Program-made: the position numbers and the translations under genes | In this document: one piece after another, positions 14,455 through 22,239 of the stretch | How positions within the stretch are numbered: position 1 is the first letter of the stretch | Layout: the number at the start of each line of letters is the position of its first letter | Assembly: GCA_944358735.1 (NCBI GenBank) | Contig: CALVRT010000087.1 | Location: 1-42,280 of the forward strand | Source: an uncultured Bacilli bacterium | GTDB lineage: Bacteria; Bacillota_I; Bacilli_A; RF39; UBA660 | Reading direction: 5' to 3' | Length of the DNA: 42,280 bases | The notes under the pieces: generated by a model | Seen by the model: only the letters and a program-made list of their open reading frames with translations | The model's database searches: none | What the model was told of the DNA's origin: nothing

Positions 14455-16122
14455 AACAGTATCATAAATTTCTTCTAATTTAATGTCTTTATTTATTTTA
14501 TTATCTCTAGTTTTTATTTCCACTAAACCATCATTTAATTTTTTACCAACTGTTATTCTAATTGGAATACCAATTAAATCCATATCTTTAAATTTAACGC
14601 CAGCTCTTTCATTACGATCATCGTATAAAACATCTATACCTTTTTTCTTTAGTTTTTCATAGATATTATCAGCTGTTTTAACCATTTCTTCACTAGTACC
14701 AGCTAAAACTAGGCAAACTGGATAAGGAGCGATAGAAAGTGGCCAAATAATACCATTTTCATCGTGATGTTGCTGAACTACGGCCGAAATACATCTCGCT
14801 GTTCCAATCCCGTAGCACCCCATATCAACTGGCTTTAACTTATTACTTTCATCTAAATAATTAAGCCCGAGAGCTTCAGAATATTTCGTACCTAATTTAA
14901 AGGTATTACCTATTTCAATTCCTTTTTTGAAAGATAATTTTTTACCACAAACTGGGCATTTATCATGTTCATTAATATTAACAATATCTCCAGCTTTATA
15001 AACATCGAAATCTTTTAGATTAACATTTATGTAATGGTAATCTTCTTTATTCGCCCCGCAAACAAAATTAGTCATTTTAAGTATTTCATTATCAGCAATT
15101 ATTTTAGCTTTAATATTAACAGGTCCTAGTGAACCAAAAGTTCCATCAGTAATAGTTTTTAATTCTTCTTCCGTAGCCATATTCATTTCTAAAGCACCAA
15201 TTAATTTTTTTACTTTAGTTTCATTTAAGTCTCTATCACCTTTAATTAAAATCATCATTATTTCGCCATCAATATTATAAACTAAAGATTTAACCGTATC
15301 ATTAATGTCTATGTTTAAATAGTTTACTAAATCATTAATTGTTCTAACATCTGGAGTATGAACAAGTTTTATTTCTTTTAAATCTTCTTTTTTTTCATAA
15401 TCGCTTTTTACTTCAGCAACTTCAAGGTTAGAAGCAAAATCACAAGAATTACAAATAACTAAAGTATCTTCACCTATTCCACTTAAAGCTTGATATTCTT
15501 CGGATAATAGTCCCCCCATAGCGCCTGTATCAGATTTAACTACTCTATAATCTAAATCTAAACGATTAAAAATATTATGATAAGCTTTTGTCATTTTAGA
15601 ATACGCAATATCAGTATGGGCTTCATCAATATCAAAACTATAAGCATCTTTCATGGTAAATTCACGAGTTCTAATAAGTCCATATCTAGGTCTTGCTTCA
15701 TCTCTAAATTTATCACCTATTTGATAAATGTTAAAGGGCATATCTCTATAAGATTTAACTCTTTCTTTAGCCGCTAAAACAAATAACTCTTCATGAGTTG
15801 GTCCTAGTAAATAATCTCTATTATAACGGTCTTTTAATTTAAACATATCAGCACCAAAAGAAGAAAGTCTACCTGATGCTTCAAAAACATCAGTTGGTAA
15901 TAGTATTGGCATCGCTAGTTCATTAGCTCCGGCTTCTTCCATTTCTTCTCTAATGATATTTTCTAGTTTTTGTTTTACTTTTAAACCAAGGGGCAAAAAC
16001 ATATAAATACCACTAGCAGTTTTTTTAACCATCCCACTCCTAACTAATAAATTACCACTTACAGAGTCTTCATCTTTAGCGTTTTCTCTTAACGTATAAA
16101 AAAAAGTATCTTTTAATCTCAT
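14437..16122 (-). CDS. proS: prolyl-tRNA synthetase (bacterial type with editing domain)
   Basis: Class II synthetase that charges tRNA-Pro. 561 residues, full length for the bacterial type: motif 2 in KFRDEARPRYGLIRTREFTM, the inserted editing (YbaK-like) domain about 225-380 with SDTGAMGGLLSEEYQAL at its front edge, CPVCGKKL Cys pair, motif 3 in YGIGTARCISAVVQQHHDE, and a C-terminal anticodon-binding domain (PYPVCLVLAG). The ATG at 16122 follows a GGTG site and a strong promoter; upstream codons to 16191 precede the promoter and are rejected. B. subtilis proS lies next to rseP/polC; here it lies between spoIIGA and a secreted protein. Confidence 0.95.
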   Translation of the reverse strand: MRLKDTFFYTLRENAKDEDSVSGNLLVRSGMVKKTASGIYMFLPLGLKVKQKLENIIREEMEEAGANELAMPILLPTDVFEASGRLSSFGADMFKLKDRYNRDYLLGPTHEELFVLAAKERVKSYRDMPFNIYQIGDKFRDEARPRYGLIRTREFTMKDAYSFDIDEAHTDIAYSKMTKAYHNIFNRLDLDYRVVKSDTGAMGGLLSEEYQALSGIGEDTLVICNSCDFASNLEVAEVKSDYEKKEDLKEIKLVHTPDVRTINDLVNYLNIDINDTVKSLVYNIDGEIMMILIKGDRDLNETKVKKLIGALEMNMATEEELKTITDGTFGSLGPVNIKAKIIADNEILKMTNFVCGANKEDYHYINVNLKDFDVYKAGDIVNINEHDKCPVCGKKLSFKKGIEIGNTFKLGTKYSEALGLNYLDESNKLKPVDMGCYGIGTARCISAVVQQHHDENGIIWPLSIAPYPVCLVLAGTSEEMVKTADNIYEKLKKKGIDVLYDDRNERAGVKFKDMDLIGIPIRITVGKKLNDGLVEIKTRDNKINKDIKLEEIYDTVKELIG

Positions 16123-16140
16123 ATATAAATCACCACTTAC

Positions 16141-16169
16141 ATTATACAAAATAATAGGAAAAATAACAA
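16141..16169 (-). promoter_or_regulatory. sigma-A promoter of proS
   Basis: Minus strand TTGTTA (16164-16169), 17-bp spacer, TATAAT (16141-16146). The -35 lies inside the stem of the preceding gene's terminator. Confidence 0.6.
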
Positions 16170-16185
16170 GTTTTAACCTGTTATT
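16156..16185 (-). terminator. terminator of the secreted-protein gene
   Basis: AATAACA/TGTTATT stem (16162-16168 with 16179-16185), followed on the minus strand by TTTTTCC. Confidence 0.55.
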
Positions 16186-16187
16186 TA

Positions 16188-17207
16188 TCATAAACTAATT
16201 TGAAAAGGATCAGAACTTGAGCCTATGCCGTCTGTAATTTGAATTTCTGGAGATAACGTTACTACTGGGCATGCTGAAAATGCATTACGTTCAGCACCAC
16301 TTGTACTATAAGCATGATTAATTCCTAAAATACCTTCAGAGTCCCAAAATTTAGAAACAGTTAATACAAGCGAAGCGTTAGTAGTATTGGGTGTGATAGT
16401 CCATAAATATCCGTTAGATGGAACTAAACTATACATCCAATTTGTTGTCAAACAGGTTAAGCCATTATCATTATTTAAACTTATTGTCCCACACTGCACT
16501 GAATTTGTATTGGCTCTTATATATTCGGATGAAGTAATCATTCCAACTTTTCCATTCCATACTGTTCCATTTTCGCTTGTTATTTGCTCAGCTAAATTGC
16601 TATTGCCAGATGTTACTGCGCCAACACTATAATTATGAGTTACTATTTTATTACTATCTAATAAACCGTTTAAATATTCTCCATTTAAATGGATATTTAA
16701 TTCAGCATCTTTTAATACTGTTCCTGTATATGTTCCATTATCAAAATTATTACTTATTGCCCATGCATTACATCCAAAACTTGAATTAGCACAATAAGTT
16801 CCGCCGGCTCCATTACTCGAACCATCTCTCAAACCAGCACTATCAAAAGCAATCATTCCTAAATTGTTATTTCTCATTATTTTTATTGTATTATCTTCTA
16901 TATTGATACTGATTATTCTCCACAATTCATTATTAAAAATTACATAGTTATTTGGATTGGCGCCTCTATAAGTATAGACATTTTCTTCATAGCCATCTAC
17001 ATATAATCCATCGCCACTGGTTACAGTTCCGACTTCTTCTACCAAATCACTGCCAGCAGTAGCATTCTTAACCACATTTCCTTTAACACTAATACTTAAA
17101 TTAGTTTGCATAGCCGCATATCCTACAGTCATAATTAATAAAATACTACATATACTAATTATGATTATTTTTCTTTGTTTATTTCTTCTTCTACTTCTTC
17201 TCATCAT
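16188..17207 (-). CDS. secreted or surface protein of unknown function
   Basis: A 339-residue protein starting MMRRSRRRNKQRKIIIIS, a very basic n-region followed by a hydrophobic helix and GYAAMQTNLSISVKGNV, which looks like an uncleaved anchor or signal peptide with an A-x-A site near residue 33. The rest is Asn/Ser/Thr/Gly-rich beta-type sequence with YVIFNNELWRIISINIEDNT, GTYCANSSFGCNAW and a C-terminal SDPFQISL. Five Cys in the exported part could pair. Similar exported proteins with a NELWRIISI-type motif occur in uncultured gut Bacilli, but I know no function. It faces a small XRE regulator across a 21-bp palindrome and has a strong GGAAGG site. Confidence 0.75.
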   Translation of the reverse strand: MMRRSRRRNKQRKIIIISICSILLIMTVGYAAMQTNLSISVKGNVVKNATAGSDLVEEVGTVTSGDGLYVDGYEENVYTYRGANPNNYVIFNNELWRIISINIEDNTIKIMRNNNLGMIAFDSAGLRDGSSNGAGGTYCANSSFGCNAWAISNNFDNGTYTGTVLKDAELNIHLNGEYLNGLLDSNKIVTHNYSVGAVTSGNSNLAEQITSENGTVWNGKVGMITSSEYIRANTNSVQCGTISLNNDNGLTCLTTNWMYSLVPSNGYLWTITPNTTNASLVLTVSKFWDSEGILGINHAYSTSGAERNAFSACPVVTLSPEIQITDGIGSSSDPFQISL

Positions 17208-17246
17208 TATTACCTTCCTAAATTTATCATAACCTATTTTGTTATA

Positions 17247-17271
17247 TGTCAATAACTTATTTTAAGTTATT
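17247..17271. promoter_or_regulatory. 21-bp palindromic operator between the secreted-protein and XRE genes
   Basis: AATAACTTA-TTT-TAAGTTATT (17251-17271) is a perfect 9-bp inverted repeat. On the minus side it overlaps TTGACA (17247-17252), the -35 for the secreted-protein gene (TATGAT 15 bp on). On the plus side it covers the only TATTAT-like -10 (17268-17273) for the regulator. It is the obvious binding site for the XRE protein. Confidence 0.55.
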
Positions 17272-17296
17272 ATACAATCTAATCGGAGGTATGATT

Positions 17297-17533
17297 ATGA
17301 ATAGATTAAAAGATTTAAGAGAAGACAAAGATATGTATCAAAAAGATATTGCTAAAATTCTTGGGATGAGTCAAACAGGATATTCACAGTATGAAACTGA
17401 AACTAATGATATTCCTACAAGCATCTTAAAAAAACTAGCGCTTTACTATAACACTAGTATTGATTATATATTAGGTTTAACTAATGAAAAGAAGCCTTAT
17501 CCCAGAAAAAAAGAGACTACTACAAATAAATAA
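17297..17533 (+). CDS. small XRE-family HTH regulator
   Basis: A 78-residue Cro/CI-type DNA-binding protein: MNRLKDLREDKDMYQKDIAK, helix-turn-helix KILGMSQTGYSQYETETND, then PTSILKKLALYYNTSIDYIL, the usual third block. There is no C-terminal ligand domain, just a basic tail. GGAGGT at 17285-17290 touches an ATG at 17291 (spacing 0) but is 6 nt from the ATG at 17297, so the latter is the start. It is divergent from the secreted-protein gene and separated from it by a palindrome, so it probably represses itself and perhaps that gene. Confidence 0.88.
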   Translation: MNRLKDLREDKDMYQKDIAKILGMSQTGYSQYETETNDIPTSILKKLALYYNTSIDYILGLTNEKKPYPRKKETTTNK

Positions 17534-17551
17534 TTTTGTAGTAGCCTTTTT
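17517..17551. terminator. bidirectional terminator after the XRE gene
   Basis: A perfect 10-bp stem CTACTACAAA/TTTGTAGTAG (17517-17526 with 17535-17544). CCTTTTTATATTTT follows on plus and CTCTTTTTTTC on minus, serving the convergent coiled-coil gene as well. Confidence 0.8.
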
Positions 17552-18302
17552 ATATTTTCTTTAATGAAACACTATTAACTTCTTCTTTATCAGAAGTATC
17601 TGTATTATAATTATTTAAAGTTCTAATCGCAACCTCTAAAGCTTCTTCACAGTCATTAAATAATTTAGTTTTATCATCAATGGTTTGATAAATTTTATTA
17701 TATGTGTTTTCTAATTCTTTTATTTTAGCCTTATATTCATTAATATAATTACTTTCTTTAAGTTCATACCTATCTTTTAATTTATTTTCACCACTTACAA
17801 TAGCGGTTCTTGTACCTTGAATTAAACTAGAGGTTTTATGTTCTATTGTTCTAGTCACTTCATCATCAGAGTGATTAATAAAATACTTAATTAAACTAAC
17901 AACAAGTAAAGTTAAAATAATAAGTAAGAATATTCCCCCAACTATAATATTTATAATATTCATTGGAATTATAAATATAGTTACAACAATTAAAATAATT
18001 CCTATTATAAGCGCTAATCTAATAATAATTTTTAAAGCTTTGTCTAAACCATCTTCTAAATCAACAAAATTTTTATCTTTATCTCTATTTATTTTTTCGT
18101 TCATTTTATCAATTTTCTTTTGTTTATTACTTACTTTTTTATCTTTAGCCTCTTCTAAAACTTTTATTTGTCTTTTGTACATCTCAATTTTATCTTTAGT
18201 TTCTTGAAGACTAATTTTATCATTATCAAGTTCTTGTTTTAAACCATTTATTTTTTCTTCTAACTTTTGCTTTCTATCTTGTAAATACTTTTCCCTTTCC
18301 AT
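17550..18302 (-). CDS. coiled-coil membrane protein of unknown function
   Basis: A 250-residue protein: N-terminal Lys/Glu-rich coiled coil (about 1-80), two adjacent hydrophobic helices (about 88-138: RLALIIGIILIVVTIFIIP and IIVGGIFLLIILTLLVVSLI), then a second coiled-coil region (about 155-235). Both coiled coils should be cytoplasmic around a hairpin in the membrane. No family recognised. The ATG at 18302 has AGGGGG 8 nt upstream; the TTG at 18320 is rejected. Confidence 0.7.
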   Translation of the reverse strand: MEREKYLQDRKQKLEEKINGLKQELDNDKISLQETKDKIEMYKRQIKVLEEAKDKKVSNKQKKIDKMNEKINRDKDKNFVDLEDGLDKALKIIIRLALIIGIILIVVTIFIIPMNIINIIVGGIFLLIILTLLVVSLIKYFINHSDDEVTRTIEHKTSSLIQGTRTAIVSGENKLKDRYELKESNYINEYKAKIKELENTYNKIYQTIDDKTKLFNDCEEALEVAIRTLNNYNTDTSDKEEVNSVSLKKI

Positions 18303-18371
18303 AGGAAATCCCCCTCTCAAGTTAAGCGTTATTATAACAGAATTCCATATTTTGTCAAATTAAAAGAAGAA

Positions 18372-18746
18372 TTATCTTCTCCTTAAATTTTTAACATAAT
18401 GTAAATTTTTAATTTTATTCTCATTTACTTCAGAAAGTTTGCGGTCAATACTCGCTATTCTAGCTCTTTTTATAGCAAGTGGCCCAAAAGTACCAGCTAA
18501 AAAGGCACTAAAACCAACTAACCCAGAAATAAATGATATATCGCCTTCCGCATAAGCCGCGATACCGGTTCCAGCAATTCCACATACCGCACCTCTAAAC
18601 ATTGAAGGAATAACATTTTTGTTCATGGATTCGTCAATACCATTATAAAGTTCATTTCTTTGCGTTTCATAAGTATCTTTTTTGGCCATTAAATAGCCCA
18701 AATAATCTTCTTTTTCATATAACAATTTCTTTTCATAATCGTTCAT
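18372..18746 (-). CDS. small membrane protein with glycine-rich hydrophobic segments
   Basis: A 124-residue protein: charged, helical start (MNDYEKKLLYEKEDYLGYLM), two hydrophobic Gly/Ala-rich segments (about 51-68 and 72-92: FRGAVCGIAGTGIAAYAEG, ISGLVGFSAFLAGTFGPLAI), then a basic tail ending in NLRRR. AAAGGAG before the ATG. Unknown function; layout resembles the coiled-coil membrane protein next to it, so they may act together. Confidence 0.65.
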   Translation of the reverse strand: MNDYEKKLLYEKEDYLGYLMAKKDTYETQRNELYNGIDESMNKNVIPSMFRGAVCGIAGTGIAAYAEGDISFISGLVGFSAFLAGTFGPLAIKRARIASIDRKLSEVNENKIKNLHYVKNLRRR

Positions 18747-18767
18747 TTAAACTCTCCTTTCAAAGGT

Positions 18768-18788
18768 TAAAAAAAGTCCATAAGGACT
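18768..18788 (-). terminator. terminator of rpsP-khpA
   Basis: AGTCC/GGACT 5-bp stem with 4-nt loop (18775-18788), followed on the minus strand by seven T; overlaps the khpA stop. Confidence 0.75.
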
Positions 18789-19029
18789 AAAATTCATTAA
18801 TTTCAATTTTTACTTTTGGTAAATTATTCATATAACTACTAGCACTTACTAAAGTCCTAATAGCTTTAATAATTTTTCCTTGACGGCCAATAACTTTACC
18901 CATATCCTTTTTAGCAACCATTACAACAATCGTTACTAAATCTTCGTCATCAAACTCTTTTACAGATACCATATCTGGTTCACTAACTAAACTTTTTACT
19001 AAAAATTCAGTTAACTCAAGAAGCTTCAT
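18787..19029 (-). CDS. khpA: KH-domain RNA-binding protein KhpA (YlqC)
   Basis: An 80-residue single KH domain with the GxxG loop in KVIGRQGKIIKAIRTLV. KhpA pairs with KhpB (Jag/EloR) and binds RNA, affecting cell elongation and division in streptococci. It follows rpsP by 2 nt, the order found in most Bacillota. Unlike B. subtilis, rimM and trmD do not follow; they lie 16 kb away in this window. Confidence 0.93.
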   Translation of the reverse strand: MKLLELTEFLVKSLVSEPDMVSVKEFDDEDLVTIVVMVAKKDMGKVIGRQGKIIKAIRTLVSASSYMNNLPKVKIEINEF

Positions 19030-19031
19030 AA

Positions 19032-19307
19032 TTATTTACTTTCTTTTTTTTGTTCGTGGAATTTTTTCATAATTCCTTGTTTACTAAATAAACTTCTTAC
19101 TGTATCTGTTGGAATTGCTCCCATTGATAACCATTTTAAAGCTACTTCTTCGTCAATTTTAACTTCAGCTGGATTCATAATTGGATTATAAGTTCCCACA
19201 AGTTCGATATATTTACCATCTCTTTTTGTTCTAGAATCTGCAGCTACAACACGATAAAATGGTTTCTTTTTCGCACCCATACGCATTAATCTTAATTTTA
19301 CTGCCAT
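19032..19307 (-). CDS. rpsP: 30S ribosomal protein S16
   Basis: 91 residues, full length: [43 protein letters not shown], then [17 protein letters not shown]16 binds 16S rRNA in the body of the 30S subunit. GGAGGG before the ATG, and a near-consensus sigma-A promoter at 19334-19362. Confidence 0.97.
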   Translation of the reverse strand: MAVKLRLMRMGAKKKPFYRVVAADSRTKRDGKYIELVGTYNPIMNPAEVKIDEEVALKWLSMGAIPTDTVRSLFSKQGIMKKFHEQKKESK

Positions 19308-19333
19308 TTCTTTTCCCTCCGTTTCTAGTAGTC

Positions 19334-19362
19334 ATTCTATCATAAAAAAATAGTCCTGTCAA
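19334..19362 (-). promoter_or_regulatory. sigma-A promoter of rpsP-khpA
   Basis: Minus strand TTGACA (19357-19362), 17-bp spacer, TAGAAT (19334-19339). Confidence 0.75.
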
Positions 19363-19379
19363 CACTTTTTGGTTGACAG
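19356..19379. repeat. 8-bp inverted repeat between the rpsP and miaB promoters
   Basis: CTGTCAAC and GTTGACAG (19356-19363 and 19372-19379) with an 8-nt spacer. Each arm contains a TTGACA box, one on each strand; the left arm is the rpsP -35. Confidence 0.6.
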
Positions 19380-19394
19380 TTAATTATATGCATA

Positions 19395-19423
19395 TTGAAA
19401 AAATTTATTAATTATGGTATTAT
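19395..19423 (+). promoter_or_regulatory. sigma-A promoter of miaB
   Basis: TTGAAA (19395-19400), 17-bp spacer, TATTAT (19418-19423). It overlaps the upstream in-frame ATG at 19414, so the real start is 19447. Confidence 0.65.
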
Positions 19424-19446
19424 CGTTAAAGAAAAGAAGGGATAAT

Positions 19447-20850
19447 ATGTTAAAACCATGTTTAAAAGATGCGAAAATAAGGACTGATAAGCCTATTACT
19501 TTTAAAGAATATACTATTTATGATAAATATAAAAATCTAGGTCAAGGCAAAAAATATTTTATTAGAACCTATGGCTGTCAAATGAATGAACACGACAGCG
19601 AAAACATTAAAGCTATCCTTGAAGATATGGCTTTTACGGAAACTGATGAAATGGAAAACGCCGACCTAATTTTACTTAATACTTGTGCGATTAGGGAAAA
19701 TGCCCATAATAAAGTTTTTGGAATGATTGGAAGAATTAAACATCTAAAAGAAAGTAAGCCAGGTATTGTAGCTGGTATTTGTGGTTGTATGGCCCAGGAA
19801 GAAGTTGTTGTTGATGAAATTTTAAATAAATATAGTTGGCTTAACCTAGTATTTGGAACTCATAATATTGCTGAATTACCGGTTCTTTTAGCTAATGTTT
19901 ATGACGGGCAAAAACAAATAGAAGTTTATAGTATTGAAGGCGATGTTATTGAAAATATGCCGGCTAAAAGAGATAGTAAATACAAAGCTTGGGTTAATAT
20001 TATGTATGGATGTGACAAGTTTTGTACTTACTGTATTGTACCTTATACTAGAGGCAAACAAAGAAGTAGAAAAATAAAAGAAATTATTAAAGAAATAAAT
20101 GAACTTAAAGAAAAGGGTTATCAGGAAGTTACCCTTTTAGGTCAAAATGTTAATGCTTATGGGAAAGACTTAAATGAAGAATATGATATGAGTGACTTAT
20201 TAGAAGCCGCTGCTGAGACAGGCATTCCAAGAGTTAGATTTATTACTTCTCATCCTTGGGACTTTACCGATAAAATGATTGAAGTTATTAAAAAATATCC
20301 AAACATTATGCCTTATATTCATTTACCTTTACAATCTGGTAGTAACCGCATTTTAAAACTTATGGGACGACGCTATACTAAAGAAAGTTATTTAGAATTA
20401 TTTAACAAATTAAAAACAATTCCAAATGTCGCAATTACCACCGATATTATTGTCGGCTTTCCAGGGGAAACGGAAGAAGATTTTAAAGAAACATTAGACG
20501 TTGTTAATACTTGTAAATATGATTCAGCTTTTACCTTTATCTTTTCAGCTCGTGAAGGAACGCCAGCCGCTAAAATGGAAGATAATACTTCTTTGGAAGA
20601 AAAGGAAAAAAGATTATATAAATTAAATGACCTTATTAATAAATATGCGAAAGAAGCTAATGATAAATATTTAGATAAAGAAGTTTTAGTTTTATTAGAA
20701 GGAAAAAGTAATAAAGATGAATGCTTAATGGGCTATACCGAAACAATGAAACTAGTTAATGTTAAAGCTGACCCTAAACATTTAGGACAAATTGTTAAAG
20801 TTAAAATAACTGATGTTAAAACTTGGAGTTTAGACGGAGTAATCATATAA
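19447..20850 (+). CDS. miaB: tRNA-2-methylthio-N6-dimethylallyladenosine synthase MiaB
   Basis: Radical SAM methylthiotransferase that adds the 2-methylthio group to i6A37 of tRNAs reading UNN codons. 467 residues: N-terminal UPF0004 domain with the auxiliary cluster Cys (C44 in TYGCQMNEHD, C80 in LLNTCAIRE, C114 in GCMAQ), radical SAM motif C189-x3-C193-x2-C196 in MYGCDKFCTYCIVPYTRG, and a C-terminal TRAM domain ending in ITDVKTWSLDG. The ATG at 19447 has a GAAGGG site; an upstream ATG at 19414 lies in the -10 box. No mutS/mutL downstream, unlike B. subtilis. Confidence 0.96.
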   Translation: MLKPCLKDAKIRTDKPITFKEYTIYDKYKNLGQGKKYFIRTYGCQMNEHDSENIKAILEDMAFTETDEMENADLILLNTCAIRENAHNKVFGMIGRIKHLKESKPGIVAGICGCMAQEEVVVDEILNKYSWLNLVFGTHNIAELPVLLANVYDGQKQIEVYSIEGDVIENMPAKRDSKYKAWVNIMYGCDKFCTYCIVPYTRGKQRSRKIKEIIKEINELKEKGYQEVTLLGQNVNAYGKDLNEEYDMSDLLEAAAETGIPRVRFITSHPWDFTDKMIEVIKKYPNIMPYIHLPLQSGSNRILKLMGRRYTKESYLELFNKLKTIPNVAITTDIIVGFPGETEEDFKETLDVVNTCKYDSAFTFIFSAREGTPAAKMEDNTSLEEKEKRLYKLNDLINKYAKEANDKYLDKEVLVLLEGKSNKDECLMGYTETMKLVNVKADPKHLGQIVKVKITDVKTWSLDGVII

Positions 20851-20865
20851 ATGGTTACTTTTTTC
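20839..20865 (+). terminator. terminator of miaB
   Basis: GTAATCAT/ATGGTTAC stem (20839-20846 with 20851-20858, one G-U pair, 4-nt loop) and six T. Overlaps the stop. Confidence 0.75.
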
Positions 20866-20894
20866 TTGCTCTTTAGGTTAAAGTCTGCTATTAT
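20866..20894 (+). promoter_or_regulatory. putative sigma-A promoter of the 20915 gene
   Basis: TTGCTC (20866-20871), 17-bp spacer, TATTAT (20889-20894); leader about 14 nt with AGGAG. Confidence 0.5.
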
Positions 20895-20914
20895 TAATGT
20901 AGGAGCGTGTTAAG

Positions 20915-22174
20915 ATGAGTGATGAAAAAAAAGATTTAAATGAGGAAAAATTAGAAACCAAAGATGAACAAACTAAAACTTTATCAATGGCTAATGAAAG
21001 TGATAGTTTTAATACGGCTTTAGAAGACAAAATTGAAAAACAAACTAATGATGCTTTAATTAAAGATGATAAGAAGAAAAAACGAAGAATTATTATTATT
21101 TCTGTAATTATTATTATTGTTCTAGCGGCTATCGGCATTTTCTATTATATAACTAATGACCCTAGATTTATTATGAAAACAGCTGTTAATAAAGTTTTTA
21201 ACAATTTAAATAGGCCATATGATTACGAAGAAGGAAATATAGGCTTTAAATTAAATGACAAAGCTTCAGATGATTTTGTAAATATTACTTTCGATTATAA
21301 GCGTGATAATAAGCAAGGTTTATTTGATGCTAATGCTAATGTTTTATTTACTGGACAAGCTGAATTTGATATTCATCTTCAGCAAGCTGAAAACAAACTT
21401 TATTTAGGTATTCCAATTTTATATGAAAATTATTTAAGTTATGATAAAGAAGCTATTTCAAAAGAAACTACAAATGCAATTACAGACGCTTTTAAAAATG
21501 CTATTACGGAAATTATCAATAGTGAAAAAATTAATGGTGATAATTTAAATATTACTATTAATGAAAAAAATGTTAAGACTAAAAGAGTATCTTTAAAAAT
21601 TGATAATAATAATATTAAAAATATTTCTGAAATAATTGCTAACAATTTAAAAGAATGCCCAGAATTTATTGATATATTAATGAATAATGACGATTTAAAT
21701 AAACAAGATGCCCTTAAAGAAATTAATAAAATTGTAATTGACAAAATCGAAAAACCAATCACTATTAGTCTTTATACTAAAGGTTTAACTAATGAGTTTG
21801 TTAAATTAGAAATTTTTACAGAAAATAACGAAGAAATTATTAATGATTTTAATCTCATTAAAACCGATAACAATAACTATGAATACAACATTATCAATAA
21901 TGATGGTCCACAAGATAGCTTTAATGGTAACTTAAAACTTACAGATAATAAAGTTACTTCTGATTTTCAAATTACAATTGATGAAGTTCTTACTTACGAA
22001 GGTAAAATAGAACTTAATAGTAGTATTAAAGAAGCTAAAGATTATCAACCTGAAAATATTTCTAATGATAAAAATATTACCGAATTAACTGATGATGAAC
22101 TTCAAAATATTTATATGGGACTATTTACTACTGTTTTCTATACTAGTAGTGCTTTAGAAAGTACTGATGTTTAA
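20915..22174 (+). CDS. single-pass membrane protein with large extracellular domain, unknown
   Basis: A 419-residue protein: acidic cytoplasmic N-terminus (1-45), a KDDKKKKRR stop-transfer cluster, one membrane helix (about 59-77, IIISVIIIIVLAAIGIFYYI) and a 340-residue outside part rich in Asn/Asp/Lys with repeated beta-like segments. N-in topology. No family recognised; the layout resembles the RsgI/anti-sigma or lipoprotein-like membrane proteins of Bacilli without their motifs. Own promoter and terminator, upstream of cotE. Confidence 0.7.
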   Translation: MSDEKKDLNEEKLETKDEQTKTLSMANESDSFNTALEDKIEKQTNDALIKDDKKKKRRIIIISVIIIIVLAAIGIFYYITNDPRFIMKTAVNKVFNNLNRPYDYEEGNIGFKLNDKASDDFVNITFDYKRDNKQGLFDANANVLFTGQAEFDIHLQQAENKLYLGIPILYENYLSYDKEAISKETTNAITDAFKNAITEIINSEKINGDNLNITINEKNVKTKRVSLKIDNNNIKNISEIIANNLKECPEFIDILMNNDDLNKQDALKEINKIVIDKIEKPITISLYTKGLTNEFVKLEIFTENNEEIINDFNLIKTDNNNYEYNIINNDGPQDSFNGNLKLTDNKVTSDFQITIDEVLTYEGKIELNSSIKEAKDYQPENISNDKNITELTDDELQNIYMGLFTTVFYTSSALESTDV

Positions 22175-22194
22175 ACCTAAAATTAGGTTTTTTT
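22173..22194 (+). terminator. terminator upstream of cotE
   Basis: AAACCTA/TAGGTTT 7-bp stem, 4-nt loop, then four more T; it insulates cotE. Confidence 0.75.
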
Positions 22195-22198
22195 GTTC

Positions 22199-22225
22199 AC
22201 TTTTTACCCTCCCCTGCATAAATTA
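22199..22225 (+). promoter_or_regulatory. sigma-K-like promoter of cotE
   Basis: AC (22199-22200), 16 nt, CATAAATTA (22217-22225): exact match to AC-N16-CATANNNTA, as before the collagen-like gene. Predicted start near 22232, so the leader is only about 8 nt and the GTG at 22228 cannot be the start codon. B. subtilis cotE uses sigma-E and sigma-K. Confidence 0.6.
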
Positions 22226-22239
22226 AAGTGAGGGGTGAT

